Assembly (NCBI GenBank): GCA_964600075.1
Contig: CAZRIE010000029.1
Location: 1-42,197 of the forward strand
Length of the DNA stretch: 42,197 nucleotides
Source: CAZRIE01 sp964600075
GTDB lineage: Bacteria; Bacteroidota; Bacteroidia; Flavobacteriales; Flavobacteriaceae
Direction: 5' to 3'
This document shows, piece by piece, positions 9,438 through 18,680 of this stretch; the first letter of the stretch is position 1, and each line of letters starts with the position of its first letter. The notes beneath the pieces are model-generated. The model worked only from the letters and a program-made list of their open reading frames with translations. It did no database searches and had not been told where the DNA came from. Position numbers and translations under genes: made by a program.

Positions 9438-12176
9438 TTATCTTTTCAAAGCAAAATGCCCTTTCAATAATCGGCCACCATTCAACGTAACCCTAAACCA
9501 ATAATCTGAAGAGGCAAGTTCCTGTCCGTTATAGGTGCCGTCCCATCCCGATGAAATCGGGTCTACCTGCACCAAGAGCCGCCCAAACCTATCGAATATA
9601 TATATAGGGGATTCCGGCTCGAACTCCTCGTTAAATCCGTCGAGCTGCCAATAATCATTAACGTCATCCCCGTTGGGCGTAAAAAACTTGGGGTAGGCAA
9701 CCACCGACACTTCGTCAGAGGTCAGGCCACAACCATTCTTGTTCCTTACATATACCGTCACTACGCCCGTAAGCACGTTGTTGAACGTATTATTGTCTTG
9801 GTAAGGGCCTTCCCGTCTACCAATAGCATATTCATAATCTCCGTTTTCAACCATAGTCACTTTTACGGTATCATTGGAAGCTTCGATGTTCTTAATTTCA
9901 GGAGATATTGCCTGTATCACCTCGATTATTCGTTCTTTGATACACCCTACATTATTGGTTACCGTTACTGTATACGTACCCGGTTCATTAACATCGATGG
10001 TCGACGTCGTTAGGCCATTTGACCATTGAAACGTATATTCATTTTCATTGTTTGCGGTATTCACAGATGATAGCGTAAGACTTTCTGAACTGTCACCGCC
10101 GCAAAGTAAAAGTTCTTCATGTGCCTCAAGCTCAAAACTCGAGAGCGCTATTTGAAATTCGCCGGTACCATAACAAATATTCTCATTGTCTATCCTGATA
10201 TGTATTACGTCATTGCCGGAGGTATAGACATCTGGTAAATAATTTTCGGTACCCAATAGGGCACTGTTTTTATTTGGATAAAATTTGATGGAGCTTTGCG
10301 AAGGCAAGTTGAATTCATCTATAATTGATTGCCGCTGAAGGTCGAGATAAAACTCTCCTTGACCATTGCCCAAATCACATCCGTAAAGGGTAGAACCTTC
10401 TAAAAAGATAGTTGGCTTGATTTTTAGCTCGACTTCCGCAAGACTGTAACAACCGCTTATCTGGTTATATACTTTCGCTATGAGTACTTCGTTGGCTATT
10501 TTATTTGTGTAGGTGTATGGCAAAAAATTAGTGTTCAAAGTATCATGCTCGGCAGATGACCTATCGTAATAATAAAAAACATTGATCACCTGTTCGGTAT
10601 CTAAACTCACCGTTGGGTTGATAAGATAGAGATTGAATGTGCCAAGACCATTCGTATTGTTATCATCAGAACATTGAAAATACTCGACTAAATTACTTGG
10701 CACTGATGGTGTTTCAAATATGGTTAGCGATTTTGTAATGGGATCAGAAGGCAACCCAGCGAAATATTTGGTCAATGACACCTTATATTCTCCGGGGTTA
10801 TCATAGATGTGTTCTGGAGATATATCGTTGGAGGTATGACCGTCACCAAAATCCCATTCTACAGTTTCTACAGGGGCATCGTCAAGAATAGTGAATTCAG
10901 TTGCATCGCCCAAGCAAACGTTTTTGTACTCGAACTTGAGAATAAAAAAGGATTGTACAAACGGAGGAAGGCCAAGCTCGGTAAACTGCCCGCTTAATGA
11001 GATGGAATTCGGACTATAATTACAGGCCGCCCCCTTCGCTTCGGGATTGTTGATTACCGAAAGGCTAGTGCCAGAACCACTGATGGGATAACCCGCTCTG
11101 TAAATTTTGGTGTCAATGGCAAGTTGCAGGGCGCCGGCCACATGAGCCGAGGTAACAATTTCTGCTCTAGAACTTACGATATCTCCTGCGGAAAGATCAA
11201 ATTGGTACAACGAACTTCCAATAGGGACACCATCACTGGCGTAATTGTTCACCGTCGTATATAACTTGGTAGATTTTGCAGAAAACTCAAGCCCATAGGG
11301 TATTTTTTGGCTCAAAAGAGAAAGCTCATTTGAGACCGTTCCCGTAGTCGTATTAAAATCATATAGCAAAACCTTACCGGTCTGCTTACTTTGCGTTTTC
11401 GGCCCTACTTCAGAAGATAAACTCGTTTGGCTGTGTGCGATTCCGATTTTGGTTCCATCAGGTGATACCTTTAGGTACCCTATGCCATTTTGCTTATAGC
11501 CTCCGACAGGTACGTCAGTATTAGTGGTGCTCACTACTGGATTAGAGTTGACGCCGCTTGCATCGACCTGAAACGCATAGAAAGAACTTTTAAAATGTGT
11601 AATTACCCAAATCGAGTTTTCATCATTGTTGGCCACGGCACTAATTTTTTCGGAACATTTTAGCTGTGACTCCGATGGATCGTTTTGGTTGTAAGTTACT
11701 AAATGGACATTTTTCTCCGAACTCACCACATCACCAAAACCATTGTTCAACGAAAGATCTACCAACGTGTAGTTCAAACCGCGGTTATCCGCGTTTTCTG
11801 GGTCGGGTTCATCTACCGTGAAAATATAGTATTGTATTTTTGAACCAGCTTTCGGAACTATAATGGCAGATTGTGTACTTGATTCGTGCCCAAATAAACC
11901 AGTACCGTTCGGCATTAATCTATGGGTCTTGTCCCATACATTAATACCATCCGAATAAAATAAAAGGTTACCGTTCTGATCTGAAATCGTAGAACATCCC
12001 TCGTGCGTCGATAACTTTCCGTCGGTCAATACGACAGGAATTCCGCTGTTAAAGTCAAGTCCGGCTTCGTTTCCAAAATACCATCTCGAAGCTTCCCGTT
12101 GTGCTAGCGATACGTGCGTAACTGATAAAAAAAGTAAATAAATAAAAATTATCCTCTTCATTTTCATAGCGATCAA
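9438..12176 (-). CDS. Large T9SS type B surface protein with PKD domain
   Basis: A 912-residue exported protein. The signal peptide ends near residue 25 (VSLAQ). The N-terminal 400 residues begin WYFGNEAGLDFNSG and have short repeating strand motifs (LLFYSDGINVWD, IQYYIFTVDEP, LKVSPDGTKIGIAHS, KLYTTVNNYAS) that suggest a beta-propeller. A PKD domain follows (VEWDFGDGHTSND to YDNPGEYKVSLTKY), then Ig-like strands, the segment YEYAIGRREGPYQ...VYVRNKNGCG, and a type B C-terminal domain (FFTPNGDDVNDYW to GHFALKR). Such proteins are cell-surface or secreted T9SS cargo in flavobacteria; their partners are mostly unknown. The true start may be the Met at codon 4 or 6. Confidence 0.9.
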   Translation of the reverse strand: MIAMKMKRIIFIYLLFLSVTHVSLAQREASRWYFGNEAGLDFNSGIPVVLTDGKLSTHEGCSTISDQNGNLLFYSDGINVWDKTHRLMPNGTGLFGHESSTQSAIIVPKAGSKIQYYIFTVDEPDPENADNRGLNYTLVDLSLNNGFGDVVSSEKNVHLVTYNQNDPSESQLKCSEKISAVANNDENSIWVITHFKSSFYAFQVDASGVNSNPVVSTTNTDVPVGGYKQNGIGYLKVSPDGTKIGIAHSQTSLSSEVGPKTQSKQTGKVLLYDFNTTTGTVSNELSLLSQKIPYGLEFSAKSTKLYTTVNNYASDGVPIGSSLYQFDLSAGDIVSSRAEIVTSAHVAGALQLAIDTKIYRAGYPISGSGTSLSVINNPEAKGAACNYSPNSISLSGQFTELGLPPFVQSFFILKFEYKNVCLGDATEFTILDDAPVETVEWDFGDGHTSNDISPEHIYDNPGEYKVSLTKYFAGLPSDPITKSLTIFETPSVPSNLVEYFQCSDDNNTNGLGTFNLYLINPTVSLDTEQVINVFYYYDRSSAEHDTLNTNFLPYTYTNKIANEVLIAKVYNQISGCYSLAEVELKIKPTIFLEGSTLYGCDLGNGQGEFYLDLQRQSIIDEFNLPSQSSIKFYPNKNSALLGTENYLPDVYTSGNDVIHIRIDNENICYGTGEFQIALSSFELEAHEELLLCGGDSSESLTLSSVNTANNENEYTFQWSNGLTTSTIDVNEPGTYTVTVTNNVGCIKERIIEVIQAISPEIKNIEASNDTVKVTMVENGDYEYAIGRREGPYQDNNTFNNVLTGVVTVYVRNKNGCGLTSDEVSVVAYPKFFTPNGDDVNDYWQLDGFNEEFEPESPIYIFDRFGRLLVQVDPISSGWDGTYNGQELASSDYWFRVTLNGGRLLKGHFALKR

Positions 12177-12236
12177 AGAATCTTTAAAATTACTAAAATA
12201 TATCGATACTTTCTCCCAAACTATGCGTGTGCGGCC

Positions 12237-12690
12237 TTACGGGAATTTCAACGGAATAACTTGACGTTTCAGCGTAAAATGACCTTTGAACTCTCGCCCA
12301 TTTACCCTTTTAAACTTGAACCAATGGTCTGCTTCGGGAAGTAAATTATTGTTCAGCATGCCATCCCAACTGTCACCAGATGTGTTTATTTGCTTCAAAA
12401 GTTTACCAAAGCGATCAAAAATAGAAATCTTCTCTGATGCCGCCCTCCTCGAGTTGTCTGCTGAAGGCCCGTGTGCCCGATTCTGCAATATTTAGCTCGA
12501 ACCAAATACTATTTACTTTTTGAAAAATAGAAGGATTGCTCATATTATCAAGTTCTTGTACCCCAAAGCCGAAGACAGACGTTGAGGTACCTTCATTGCC
12601 ATAATCGGAAAGTGTATTGCCGCAATCGGAAGTTTGGCCGACAGCAACTGAAATACACAACCAAAAAGAGAGAACCAGTATTGTTTTCAA
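12237..12690 (-). pseudogene. Internally deleted T9SS type B protein gene
   Basis: Two pieces of one gene lie side by side in different frames. The upstream piece (from 12690) gives a signal peptide MKTILVLSFWLCISVAVGQ, then DCGNTLSDYGNEGTSTSVFG and SIWFELNIAESGT, a typical N-terminal module of flavobacterial type B proteins. The reading then enters ISIFDRFGKLLKQI...DHWFKFKRVNGREFKGHFTLKR, the last part of a type B C-terminal domain, but in another frame (to 12237). A whole gene body seems to have been deleted between about 12420 and 12490, leaving start and end only. It is not expected to give a working product. Confidence 0.8.
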
Positions 12691-12821
12691 TTTCCAGACA
12701 GCAATGTATCTCTAACAACGGACTACAATTCTGTTTTGCCTGATAAAAAAATTAATAAATACAGATAATCATTGGTACATCACTGCCTGAATACTAGTGG
12801 AAAGTTTTTTGGTGTATGTAA

Positions 12822-13655
12822 TCAGAGGTCTCGTTTGCGTAAAAGCGCATACGATAAATAGACGAAAATTGCAGTCCAGCAGAGTACGATTAGAATTTCG
12901 TACCAGTGTACTTGGTAATCGAACTTGAATTCTTCCCCAATTTGATTTGCTACAGATTGTACAGCTTTAAGTCTAGAGAATGGCTCATCGATAAGATTTG
13001 ACATCGATTGCAATGGAAATAGCCCCTTGATTGTGTTAGCAGTCTCCCAAGAAACCAATTTCCAGCCCAAAAGACCAAATAGCATTTGTTCGACGATTAC
13101 CCATAAAATGAGAAATCCCAACGCAAATGCCGAACGCTTGACCAATATGCCAAGAAAAAGACAGAACGAGAAAAAACCGACCAATTTTAAGAAAAAAGCC
13201 AGAATAAATTGCAAGTCTGAGAATATAATCGACATTTCGTTAAAATCGGAATAAATAAGTCCCAGAATTAGTGATACTACAAATACGAACACCGTTGAAA
13301 TAAATGCGAAAGCAACAACCGTCAAGAATTTAGAAAGAACAAACTCCTTTTTCGAAAGGCCGTCAATGAGGTTTTGTTTTATGGTCTTATTACTATACTC
13401 GTTGGCCATCATGGAGACTATAACAATGGCAAGAAATAGTTTGAAAAGGGCCGTTACGAATGTGTTAAAATGCCAGATATAGGGAAAGTTAAAAATGCCC
13501 TGGTCCGCTAGGTGAAACTTTATCGGCCCAATGTCAAATTTTATTACAGCTACCAATGCTATAGAGGTCAACAATACAAAATATGATATAATCAATACCT
13601 TACTTGCTCTGTTGTTCCATAATTTTATGAATTCTATTTGGAGTAGTCGTATCAT
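12822..13655 (-). CDS. ABC-2 type transporter permease
   Basis: A 277-residue integral membrane protein with six predicted membrane segments, for example VLIISYFVLLTSIALVAVI near the start and ILIVLCWTAIFVYLSYALL near the end. The order of an N-terminal segment, a large loop, and segments after NKTIKQNLIDGLSKKEFVLSKF is typical of ABC-2 permeases of the bacitracin/lantibiotic-export type. It lies 6 bp behind the ATPase gene at 13662, so the two form one transport unit. The exported compound is unknown; self-protection or envelope functions are the usual roles of such pairs. Confidence 0.88.
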   Translation of the reverse strand: MIRLLQIEFIKLWNNRASKVLIISYFVLLTSIALVAVIKFDIGPIKFHLADQGIFNFPYIWHFNTFVTALFKLFLAIVIVSMMANEYSNKTIKQNLIDGLSKKEFVLSKFLTVVAFAFISTVFVFVVSLILGLIYSDFNEMSIIFSDLQFILAFFLKLVGFFSFCLFLGILVKRSAFALGFLILWVIVEQMLFGLLGWKLVSWETANTIKGLFPLQSMSNLIDEPFSRLKAVQSVANQIGEEFKFDYQVHWYEILIVLCWTAIFVYLSYALLRKRDL

Positions 13656-13661
13656 TGGTTT

Positions 13662-14564
13662 TTAGTTGGTCTGATTTTTGGTTAGGGTCAAAAACTGTTC
13701 TTCCAAACTCTCTTTTCGTTTGACCAGATGTGAAAGTACAATGCCTTGTGAAAAAAGTATTTTATTGAACTCGGACGCATCCATCTCTTCTTTTAGTATA
13801 GCGGTTAGGAGTCCGTTCTCGACTTTGATTTCACCGAAACTGGCATTTTTTTCCAAATATGTTTTCAATAACTCGGTATTTTCCGTCTTTAGCTCAAAAA
13901 AACCATGACTGGCCAACATATCATCGACACGGCCCGAATAAAGTTTTTCTCCTTTTCTAAGGATGACCACATGACTACAGACCTTTTCAACTTCGTCCAA
14001 AAGGTGGGAAGCCAACAAAATGGTAGTGCCTTGAGAGGCTATTTCTTTAATGATTTCACGAATTTGGTGAATTCCTTGTGGGTCAAGCCCGTTGGTCGGT
14101 TCGTCCAATATCAAGATTTCGGGATCATTGAGCAGGGCAGAGGCAATTGCCAAGCGCTGTTTCATGCCAAGGGAATAGGTGCTGAACTTGCTATTTTTTC
14201 TGTCGAGCAAACCTACAAGTTCTAGTTTCTCCTCAATCTTTTCATAGGAAACCTCTTTAATCTTACAGACCAATTTCAAGTTTTGAACGGCGGTCATGTA
14301 GGGATAAAAATTAGGTCTTTCTATAATAGCTCCAACTTTTTTTAGGGCCTGGTGTGTTGAGGTATTTCCATTGAACCATAAAAATTCGCCGTGGGTACTG
14401 TTTACTACGTTGAGTACAATACCCAATGTGGTAGATTTTCCGCTACCGTTCGGCCCCAAAATTCCATAGACGTTGCCTTTTTCGATGGTAAAAGAAAGGT
14501 CTTTGACCGCGGTCAGATACCCAAATTTTTTAGTGAGGTTATTTACTGTGAGAATTTTTTCCAA
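13662..14564 (-). CDS. ABC transporter ATP-binding protein
   Basis: A 300-residue ATPase that powers the permease encoded at 12822. Visible motifs are Walker A GPNGSGKST (37-45), the signature SLGMKQR (131-137), Walker B LILDEP (151-156) followed by TNGLDPQG, and the switch histidine in LLASHLLDEVEKVC. The C-terminal 80 residues form the extension common in the DrrA/BcrA-type exporters. First gene of a two-gene operon. The divergent gene at 14647 begins 82 bp away. Confidence 0.93.
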   Translation of the reverse strand: MEKILTVNNLTKKFGYLTAVKDLSFTIEKGNVYGILGPNGSGKSTTLGIVLNVVNSTHGEFLWFNGNTSTHQALKKVGAIIERPNFYPYMTAVQNLKLVCKIKEVSYEKIEEKLELVGLLDRKNSKFSTYSLGMKQRLAIASALLNDPEILILDEPTNGLDPQGIHQIREIIKEIASQGTTILLASHLLDEVEKVCSHVVILRKGEKLYSGRVDDMLASHGFFELKTENTELLKTYLEKNASFGEIKVENGLLTAILKEEMDASEFNKILFSQGIVLSHLVKRKESLEEQFLTLTKNQTN

Positions 14565-14619
14565 AATGGAGATGTCTTAGATGGTTGCCTTAAATTATAC
14601 TTACTTGACGAGGAAAACC

Positions 14620-14627
14620 TAAATTTG
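14620..14627 (+). promoter_or_regulatory. Candidate -7 box for the 14647 gene
   Basis: TAAATTTG matches the Bacteroidota -7 consensus TAnnTTTG and lies 19 bp before the ATG at 14647. No TTTG at the ideal distance upstream is present, so this rests on the -7 box alone. Confidence 0.35.
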
Positions 14628-14646
14628 TTACAAAATCAAAGCGAAT

Positions 14647-15729
14647 ATGTCAGACGAAAAGTTGATGTCGAAGAAAAAACCCGCTTATCCGGTCAACGAA
14701 AAACTGGACGAATATCTCAACCATTATAGCCGAAAGATAGAAATACCTATTTTTTATGATGATTTGCTGCGATTCTCGGGTTCAGTAGTCGTGTATGATG
14801 CCAATGACGAAGATACGCTTTGGATCCGGGTCTACTATTCCGAGTACGACAGGCAAGAAATCGACAACAGTCTAAAAAAAGTGTATTCCATACTGCATTC
14901 AGATGGTAGTGATTACATTCACCAATACTTGAATGTCGATGGGGTGGATTTCTGCACCTTCGGCAATTCAAAACCGTTTCGCATTAAGGTCAGGAATATT
15001 CTTAACGACAACTTCATCTATTTCTATATAAAAAAGACAGACGCCTCTAGAATATATGGTTTGGAGCTTGAACACATGCTTTCGCCCTATAACCTGAACT
15101 TTTTGGTGTATAAAGATACGTTGATAGAAGAGCATATTGCCGGTATACCTGGCGATGTGTTCATAAAGGATATGTTGCCCAACTGCAACGAATCTGAGAA
15201 AGCACAACTGGCGAAAGAATTCGTAAAATTCAATGAACGCTGTATGATACGTTTATTGGGCGATATGCGCTCTTATAATTATGTTATCGTTCCGGTTCAT
15301 GATTTTGATCATGTAGTCTATCGTATTCGGGCCATCGACTTTGACCAACAGTGCTTTGAAGGAAAATTAAAAGTATACCGCCCGCAATTTTTCAAGGAAA
15401 ATTATCAAATGGTCGAATTGGTAAGTCAGAAGTTACGACGTGATTCTGTAGACCAATATAAGCTCGAAGAGCGATCTATAGTCGCCAAGCGAATTTTAAG
15501 CTCTGGAAACCGGATTAAAAAACTCAGATCCATCGCTAAATCGGATACGATTTCTACCTCCGAAAATATAGAGATGCTTCGAGAACAGGTTTATGAACTT
15601 ACTCTCGATGTAAAATTCAAAAAATGCAAGACCATGGGTGAGGTTCTTGACCTTGCCCTTAATTTTGTACGCCGCAATTACGAAGATGTAAGTATGAAAC
15701 AGATAATAGAACAGAAGATAAAAATATAG
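14647..15729 (+). CDS. Conserved hypothetical protein, possibly kinase-like
   Basis: A 360-residue soluble protein with no signal peptide or membrane segment. I do not recognise a named family. The segment VIVPVHDFDHVVYRIRAIDFDQQCFEGK (about residues 215-242) with its IDFD element resembles the end of a kinase-like catalytic core, and ELEHMLSPYNLNFLVYKD precedes it, but I see no complete nucleotide-binding motif. The C-terminal 70 residues are helical. It is divergent from the ABC exporter and is followed by repeated DNA. The start was chosen for good composition and a -7 box 19 bp upstream. Confidence 0.6.
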   Translation: MSDEKLMSKKKPAYPVNEKLDEYLNHYSRKIEIPIFYDDLLRFSGSVVVYDANDEDTLWIRVYYSEYDRQEIDNSLKKVYSILHSDGSDYIHQYLNVDGVDFCTFGNSKPFRIKVRNILNDNFIYFYIKKTDASRIYGLELEHMLSPYNLNFLVYKDTLIEEHIAGIPGDVFIKDMLPNCNESEKAQLAKEFVKFNERCMIRLLGDMRSYNYVIVPVHDFDHVVYRIRAIDFDQQCFEGKLKVYRPQFFKENYQMVELVSQKLRRDSVDQYKLEERSIVAKRILSSGNRIKKLRSIAKSDTISTSENIEMLREQVYELTLDVKFKKCKTMGEVLDLALNFVRRNYEDVSMKQIIEQKIKI

Positions 15730-15780
15730 TTGGCAGTTAGCAGTAGCGGTCAGAAGAAAAATATATATAATTTTCTGGCT

Positions 15781-15827
15781 TAGAATTCTAGAATTCTAGA
15801 ATTTTGGTTTTTTGTCTACCGTCTACT
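15781..15827. repeat. Short tandem repeats: TAGAATTC units and GTCTANN units
   Basis: Two and a half copies of the self-complementary 8-mer TAGAATTC run from 15781 to 15803. They are followed by two 7-bp units GTCTACC and GTCTACT at 15814-15827. The 7-mers are of the same kind as at 24578-24598 and 38089-38130. The outer TAGTTGGC (15728-15735) reappears inverted near 15850. Confidence 0.7.
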
Positions 15828-15858
15828 AAAACCTTTAACTGTTAGCGCCAACTAACTA

Positions 15859-16917
15859 CTAGCTCTTTTCTTCCTTATTGAAATAGACCAGATAATAGTA
15901 CATCTGTCGCTCTTCGTCCCACCCTTTTTCTACGAATTTTTGTGCCGATTCAGGGTTGATGAAATCCAACTTGATTTGAATGTTGGTATCTAGATTGATA
16001 ACGTTCTTTATTTTCTTTCGGGCATCGGATACCGCTTTGTTGGCAATATCAAAATTGGAAACATCTTCAATACTATATTTAGGGCCTTTTTCGACCTTGT
16101 AATGTTTGAATTCAGGAATGAATTCAGGATTTTCCATTACTTCGTTCAGAAAATTACTTTCTTCAAAAGCATCGTTCTTGGCAAAATGATTTACTGCACG
16201 GTTCATAAAAAGTACCTCCTGCTGTTTGTCTTCGGCTGGCAAGACCACATCTTTAGCAAAATTTTGACAGAACTTTAAATAGTTTTTCGTGTAAAAATTC
16301 TCATCGGCCAATGGAGCTACGTCCATGAAGTTTTCTAGCCAATACTTGGTATCGTAACGGTTGCTGTCTACTGATAAAATCTTGTAGCCTTCTTCTTTAT
16401 TGGTGTTGAAGATTAAACAGCCTTTGTCAAGTTTATTGATGTTAATACCCTGTTGAATAACGATATCGAGGTTACTTCCTTTTTCTTCGAACTGTAGAAA
16501 ATCGTGTTTCAGTTCACTTTTGAAAATGCCGATGGCATCCGTCTTTACATTATCTAAGAGTATTCCTGTTAAGTAGGCAACATAAACTTCCCCACTTTTG
16601 ATATGTGGATGATTAGATTGTTCAAATAAATGGGTCGCTATTCGTTTTGAATTTTGATGGGTACTATCGGGATCGGCAAATATGTCGGCAGCTATTTTGT
16701 AGAGTTCGTTGAATTCAACATCGACCTCGTTGGAAAACTTAAAGTAATTCTCTTCTTTTTCACGAAAGGGTTTGAAGAAATATTCCTTTAAAAGTCCGGT
16801 AGTCTCATCGTTCAATGAGAATGGTTCTGAGGATAAGAAGACGCTTTCGCTTTTATTTTTATTGCCCACGCGATGCAGTGAAATCGTTTCGATTTGGGTA
16901 GGGTATAGGTTGATCAT
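15859..16917 (-). CDS. Nucleoid-associated protein (NdpA/YejK family)
   Basis: A 352-residue cytoplasmic protein of the 37-kDa nucleoid-associated protein family (E. coli YejK). Matching features are the N-terminal I-x-x-I-x-L-H-R-V-G-N strand, the helical SKRIATHLFEQSNHPHIKSGEVYVAYL segment around residues 90-118, and the central FKSELKHDFLQ followed by KGCLIFN and YWLENFMD. In E. coli the protein binds the nucleoid; its function in Bacteroidota is unknown. Length is normal. It is monocistronic, with a REP-like hairpin just upstream. Confidence 0.85.
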   Translation of the reverse strand: MINLYPTQIETISLHRVGNKNKSESVFLSSEPFSLNDETTGLLKEYFFKPFREKEENYFKFSNEVDVEFNELYKIAADIFADPDSTHQNSKRIATHLFEQSNHPHIKSGEVYVAYLTGILLDNVKTDAIGIFKSELKHDFLQFEEKGSNLDIVIQQGININKLDKGCLIFNTNKEEGYKILSVDSNRYDTKYWLENFMDVAPLADENFYTKNYLKFCQNFAKDVVLPAEDKQQEVLFMNRAVNHFAKNDAFEESNFLNEVMENPEFIPEFKHYKVEKGPKYSIEDVSNFDIANKAVSDARKKIKNVINLDTNIQIKLDFINPESAQKFVEKGWDEERQMYYYLVYFNKEEKS

Positions 16918-16933
16918 GGATTAATTTTTATTG

Positions 16934-16962
16934 TCATTCTCGAGAAGTCGAGAATCTTTTTT
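16934..16962. repeat. REP-like palindrome GTCATTCTCGA...TCGAGAATC
   Basis: ATTCTCGA (16936-16943) and TCGAGAAT (16948-16955) form a perfect 8-bp stem with a GAAG loop, bounded by GTC and CTTTTTT. The frame GTCATTC...GAATC matches the form of repeated extragenic palindromes found in many bacteria. The T run would make it a terminator on the plus strand, but no plus-strand gene reads into it closely. Confidence 0.5.
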
Positions 16963-17049
16963 GGACTCAAAAAAGTGTGATTCAAAGAGTTTATAATTTT
17001 ATTGGCTTATGAGTTTATCCAATCGTGAAAAGCGCTTGATTACTGTATA

Positions 17050-17544
17050 TCAATTCCAATTTTCATCAAAATCAAGATCATCGTAATTTTCAAAAGTGTC
17101 GTCAACATCAAAAGACGGTTTCGATTCGAAGTTTTTTTCGGGTGGTGTTTCCGGAAGTTCCCCAAAACTGAACAACACGTTCGGGTACGTAATGCCCGCT
17201 TCGTTTTCGACCATATCGGCCAACTCAACAAAGAACGTCCACATACTCAAAAAGTCATAAACATAAATAAGTTTAGGACTGTTTTCGGTCATGACATCTT
17301 CTAAGAAAGTCTCGTTCATCAACTTGACATCGGATCCATTTTCGCTCATATCGAAAAGTGCGATTTCTTCATCTTGAATCCATTCCTCGTCACAAGTATA
17401 AAAAGAGGCCATCTCATTTCCCAAAAAACCGAAAGATTGCGCAATCGCATTGTGGAATTCTTCCATAGAATTGCTGGCATCGATTTCGATATCTCGAAAA
17501 ATGTCCTCCTTTGCATCTAATATTATACGTATTTTATAGATCAT
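17050..17544 (-). CDS. pRiA4b ORF-3-like (IS1096 TnpR-like) protein
   Basis: A 164-residue protein of the plasmid pRiA4b ORF-3 family (PF07929), which also includes a passenger protein of IS1096. The N-terminal MIYKIRIILDAKEDIFRDIEID strand, the LHNAI-type helix (EEFHNAIAQSFGF), the ASFYT and KLIYVYDFLSMWTFFVELAD segments are all family hallmarks (the YVYDF...W core). The C-terminus is acidic. Role unknown. No transposase or inverted repeats accompany it, so it looks like a resident chromosomal gene. It is 28 bp behind the start side of the ctaA stop and on the same strand. Confidence 0.85.
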   Translation of the reverse strand: MIYKIRIILDAKEDIFRDIEIDASNSMEEFHNAIAQSFGFLGNEMASFYTCDEEWIQDEEIALFDMSENGSDVKLMNETFLEDVMTENSPKLIYVYDFLSMWTFFVELADMVENEAGITYPNVLFSFGELPETPPEKNFESKPSFDVDDTFENYDDLDFDENWN

Positions 17545-17572
17545 TGCCGCTATTTTTTAGGCGAATGTAAAG

Positions 17573-18607
17573 TTACAAAGATTTATATTTTCTTTTCGAA
17601 CTTATGGCCTCTAAAACCAAATAAAACTGGACACCGAAAAGTAATGATGCCAGTATCAAATGCATAGGTTGAGTAGCAAACGGAAAATCGAAGTAATACA
17701 TGGCAATACCTGAAATTACTTCTAAAAATAATAAAAGTAATACCCAGTTTATTTTTTTGTAGTTGAGCTTATGTATATATATATTGCGTGCCAGAAAAAT
17801 GTTCAATAGTACTACTATAATCGAAAATGAGCGGTGTACATAAAACTTCCAATCGATATCTACCAACCACTGGTTTTTTGAAGCTTCCCCTATGAGGTCA
17901 ATACGGCCATCGACGAACTGGCGCACTTGGGTGCCAAGAAGAATCTGAATCAATGTGGCCAGTAAAACCACACTCAAAAGTGGTAAGATATTCTTAGAAA
18001 TCTTAGTGGCGACAACTGTTTTTTTGGTAATCTTGATGACATATAGTAGTAAGGCAACTATGACCAGGGCCATAATCATGTGAGCGGTAATTTTCACGGG
18101 TTCCAATACAGAATATACTACAGTGGCCCCTAACCATGCTTGAAACCCCATACCAAAGACAACAAGCCATGAAAAGAAGGTGATTTTCTTATTTTCTTTA
18201 AAAAGTGAAATTGAAAGTATGGCCAGAAGAAGAGTGGCTAAACCCGCTAATGCACCGAAAAGCCTATTAATATATTCTATCCACGTATGGGCAACGTTAA
18301 ACTCGGCATAGTCGTGTCTGGTATACGCCTCCCAGTTTGTTTCGTCGTAAGATTTTGTGGTACGAAAGTCTTTGGTCGCAACCTGCAAGGTTTCTTCTAC
18401 GATTATAACCTGTCCTTTTTTGACTTCTGAGTCCGCAGGCCATTGTAATTCTGAAATATCGGTCGGCGGAATATACTGGCCGAAACATTTTGGCCAGTCG
18501 GGGCAGCCCATTCCACTGCCTGTCATTCTTACAATTGCGCCGGCAGCAATTACCAAGTATACTAAAATCAAGGAAATCTTGGCAATTTTTCGAAAGTGTT
18601 TTTGCAT
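17573..18607 (-). CDS. ctaA: Heme A synthase, COX15/CtaA family
   Basis: A 344-residue membrane protein that oxidises the heme O methyl group to make heme A for cytochrome c oxidase. It has about eight membrane segments. The four conserved histidines expected for heme binding are in VAHTWIEYINRL, KITAHMIMAL, YVHRSFSII and QPMHLILAS. The N-terminal GSGMGCPDWPKCFGQYIPPT carries the paired cysteines typical of the family. Length is normal. ctaB and oxidase genes are not in the window. A TTG-N21-TAATTTTG promoter lies just upstream. Confidence 0.95.
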   Translation of the reverse strand: MQKHFRKIAKISLILVYLVIAAGAIVRMTGSGMGCPDWPKCFGQYIPPTDISELQWPADSEVKKGQVIIVEETLQVATKDFRTTKSYDETNWEAYTRHDYAEFNVAHTWIEYINRLFGALAGLATLLLAILSISLFKENKKITFFSWLVVFGMGFQAWLGATVVYSVLEPVKITAHMIMALVIVALLLYVIKITKKTVVATKISKNILPLLSVVLLATLIQILLGTQVRQFVDGRIDLIGEASKNQWLVDIDWKFYVHRSFSIIVVLLNIFLARNIYIHKLNYKKINWVLLLLFLEVISGIAMYYFDFPFATQPMHLILASLLFGVQFYLVLEAISSKRKYKSL

Positions 18608-18628
18608 TTTACACTAAGAGTTGGATTG

Positions 18629-18660
18629 CAAAATTACCATTTCTAGTCAAGAAAACGATG
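18629..18660 (-). promoter_or_regulatory. Candidate promoter of ctaA
   Basis: On the minus strand TTG (18660-18658) is followed after 21 bp by TAATTTTG (18636-18629), a perfect TAnnTTTG -7 box. The ctaA ATG begins at 18607, about 20 bp further on. Confidence 0.45.
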
Positions 18661-18680
18661 AGTTGATTATAGAGATTTCA

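Noticed and set aside
17050..17544. IS1096-like passenger as evidence for an insertion sequence
   Set aside because: No transposase, no terminal inverted repeats and no target duplication around it. The family is common as a plain chromosomal gene.
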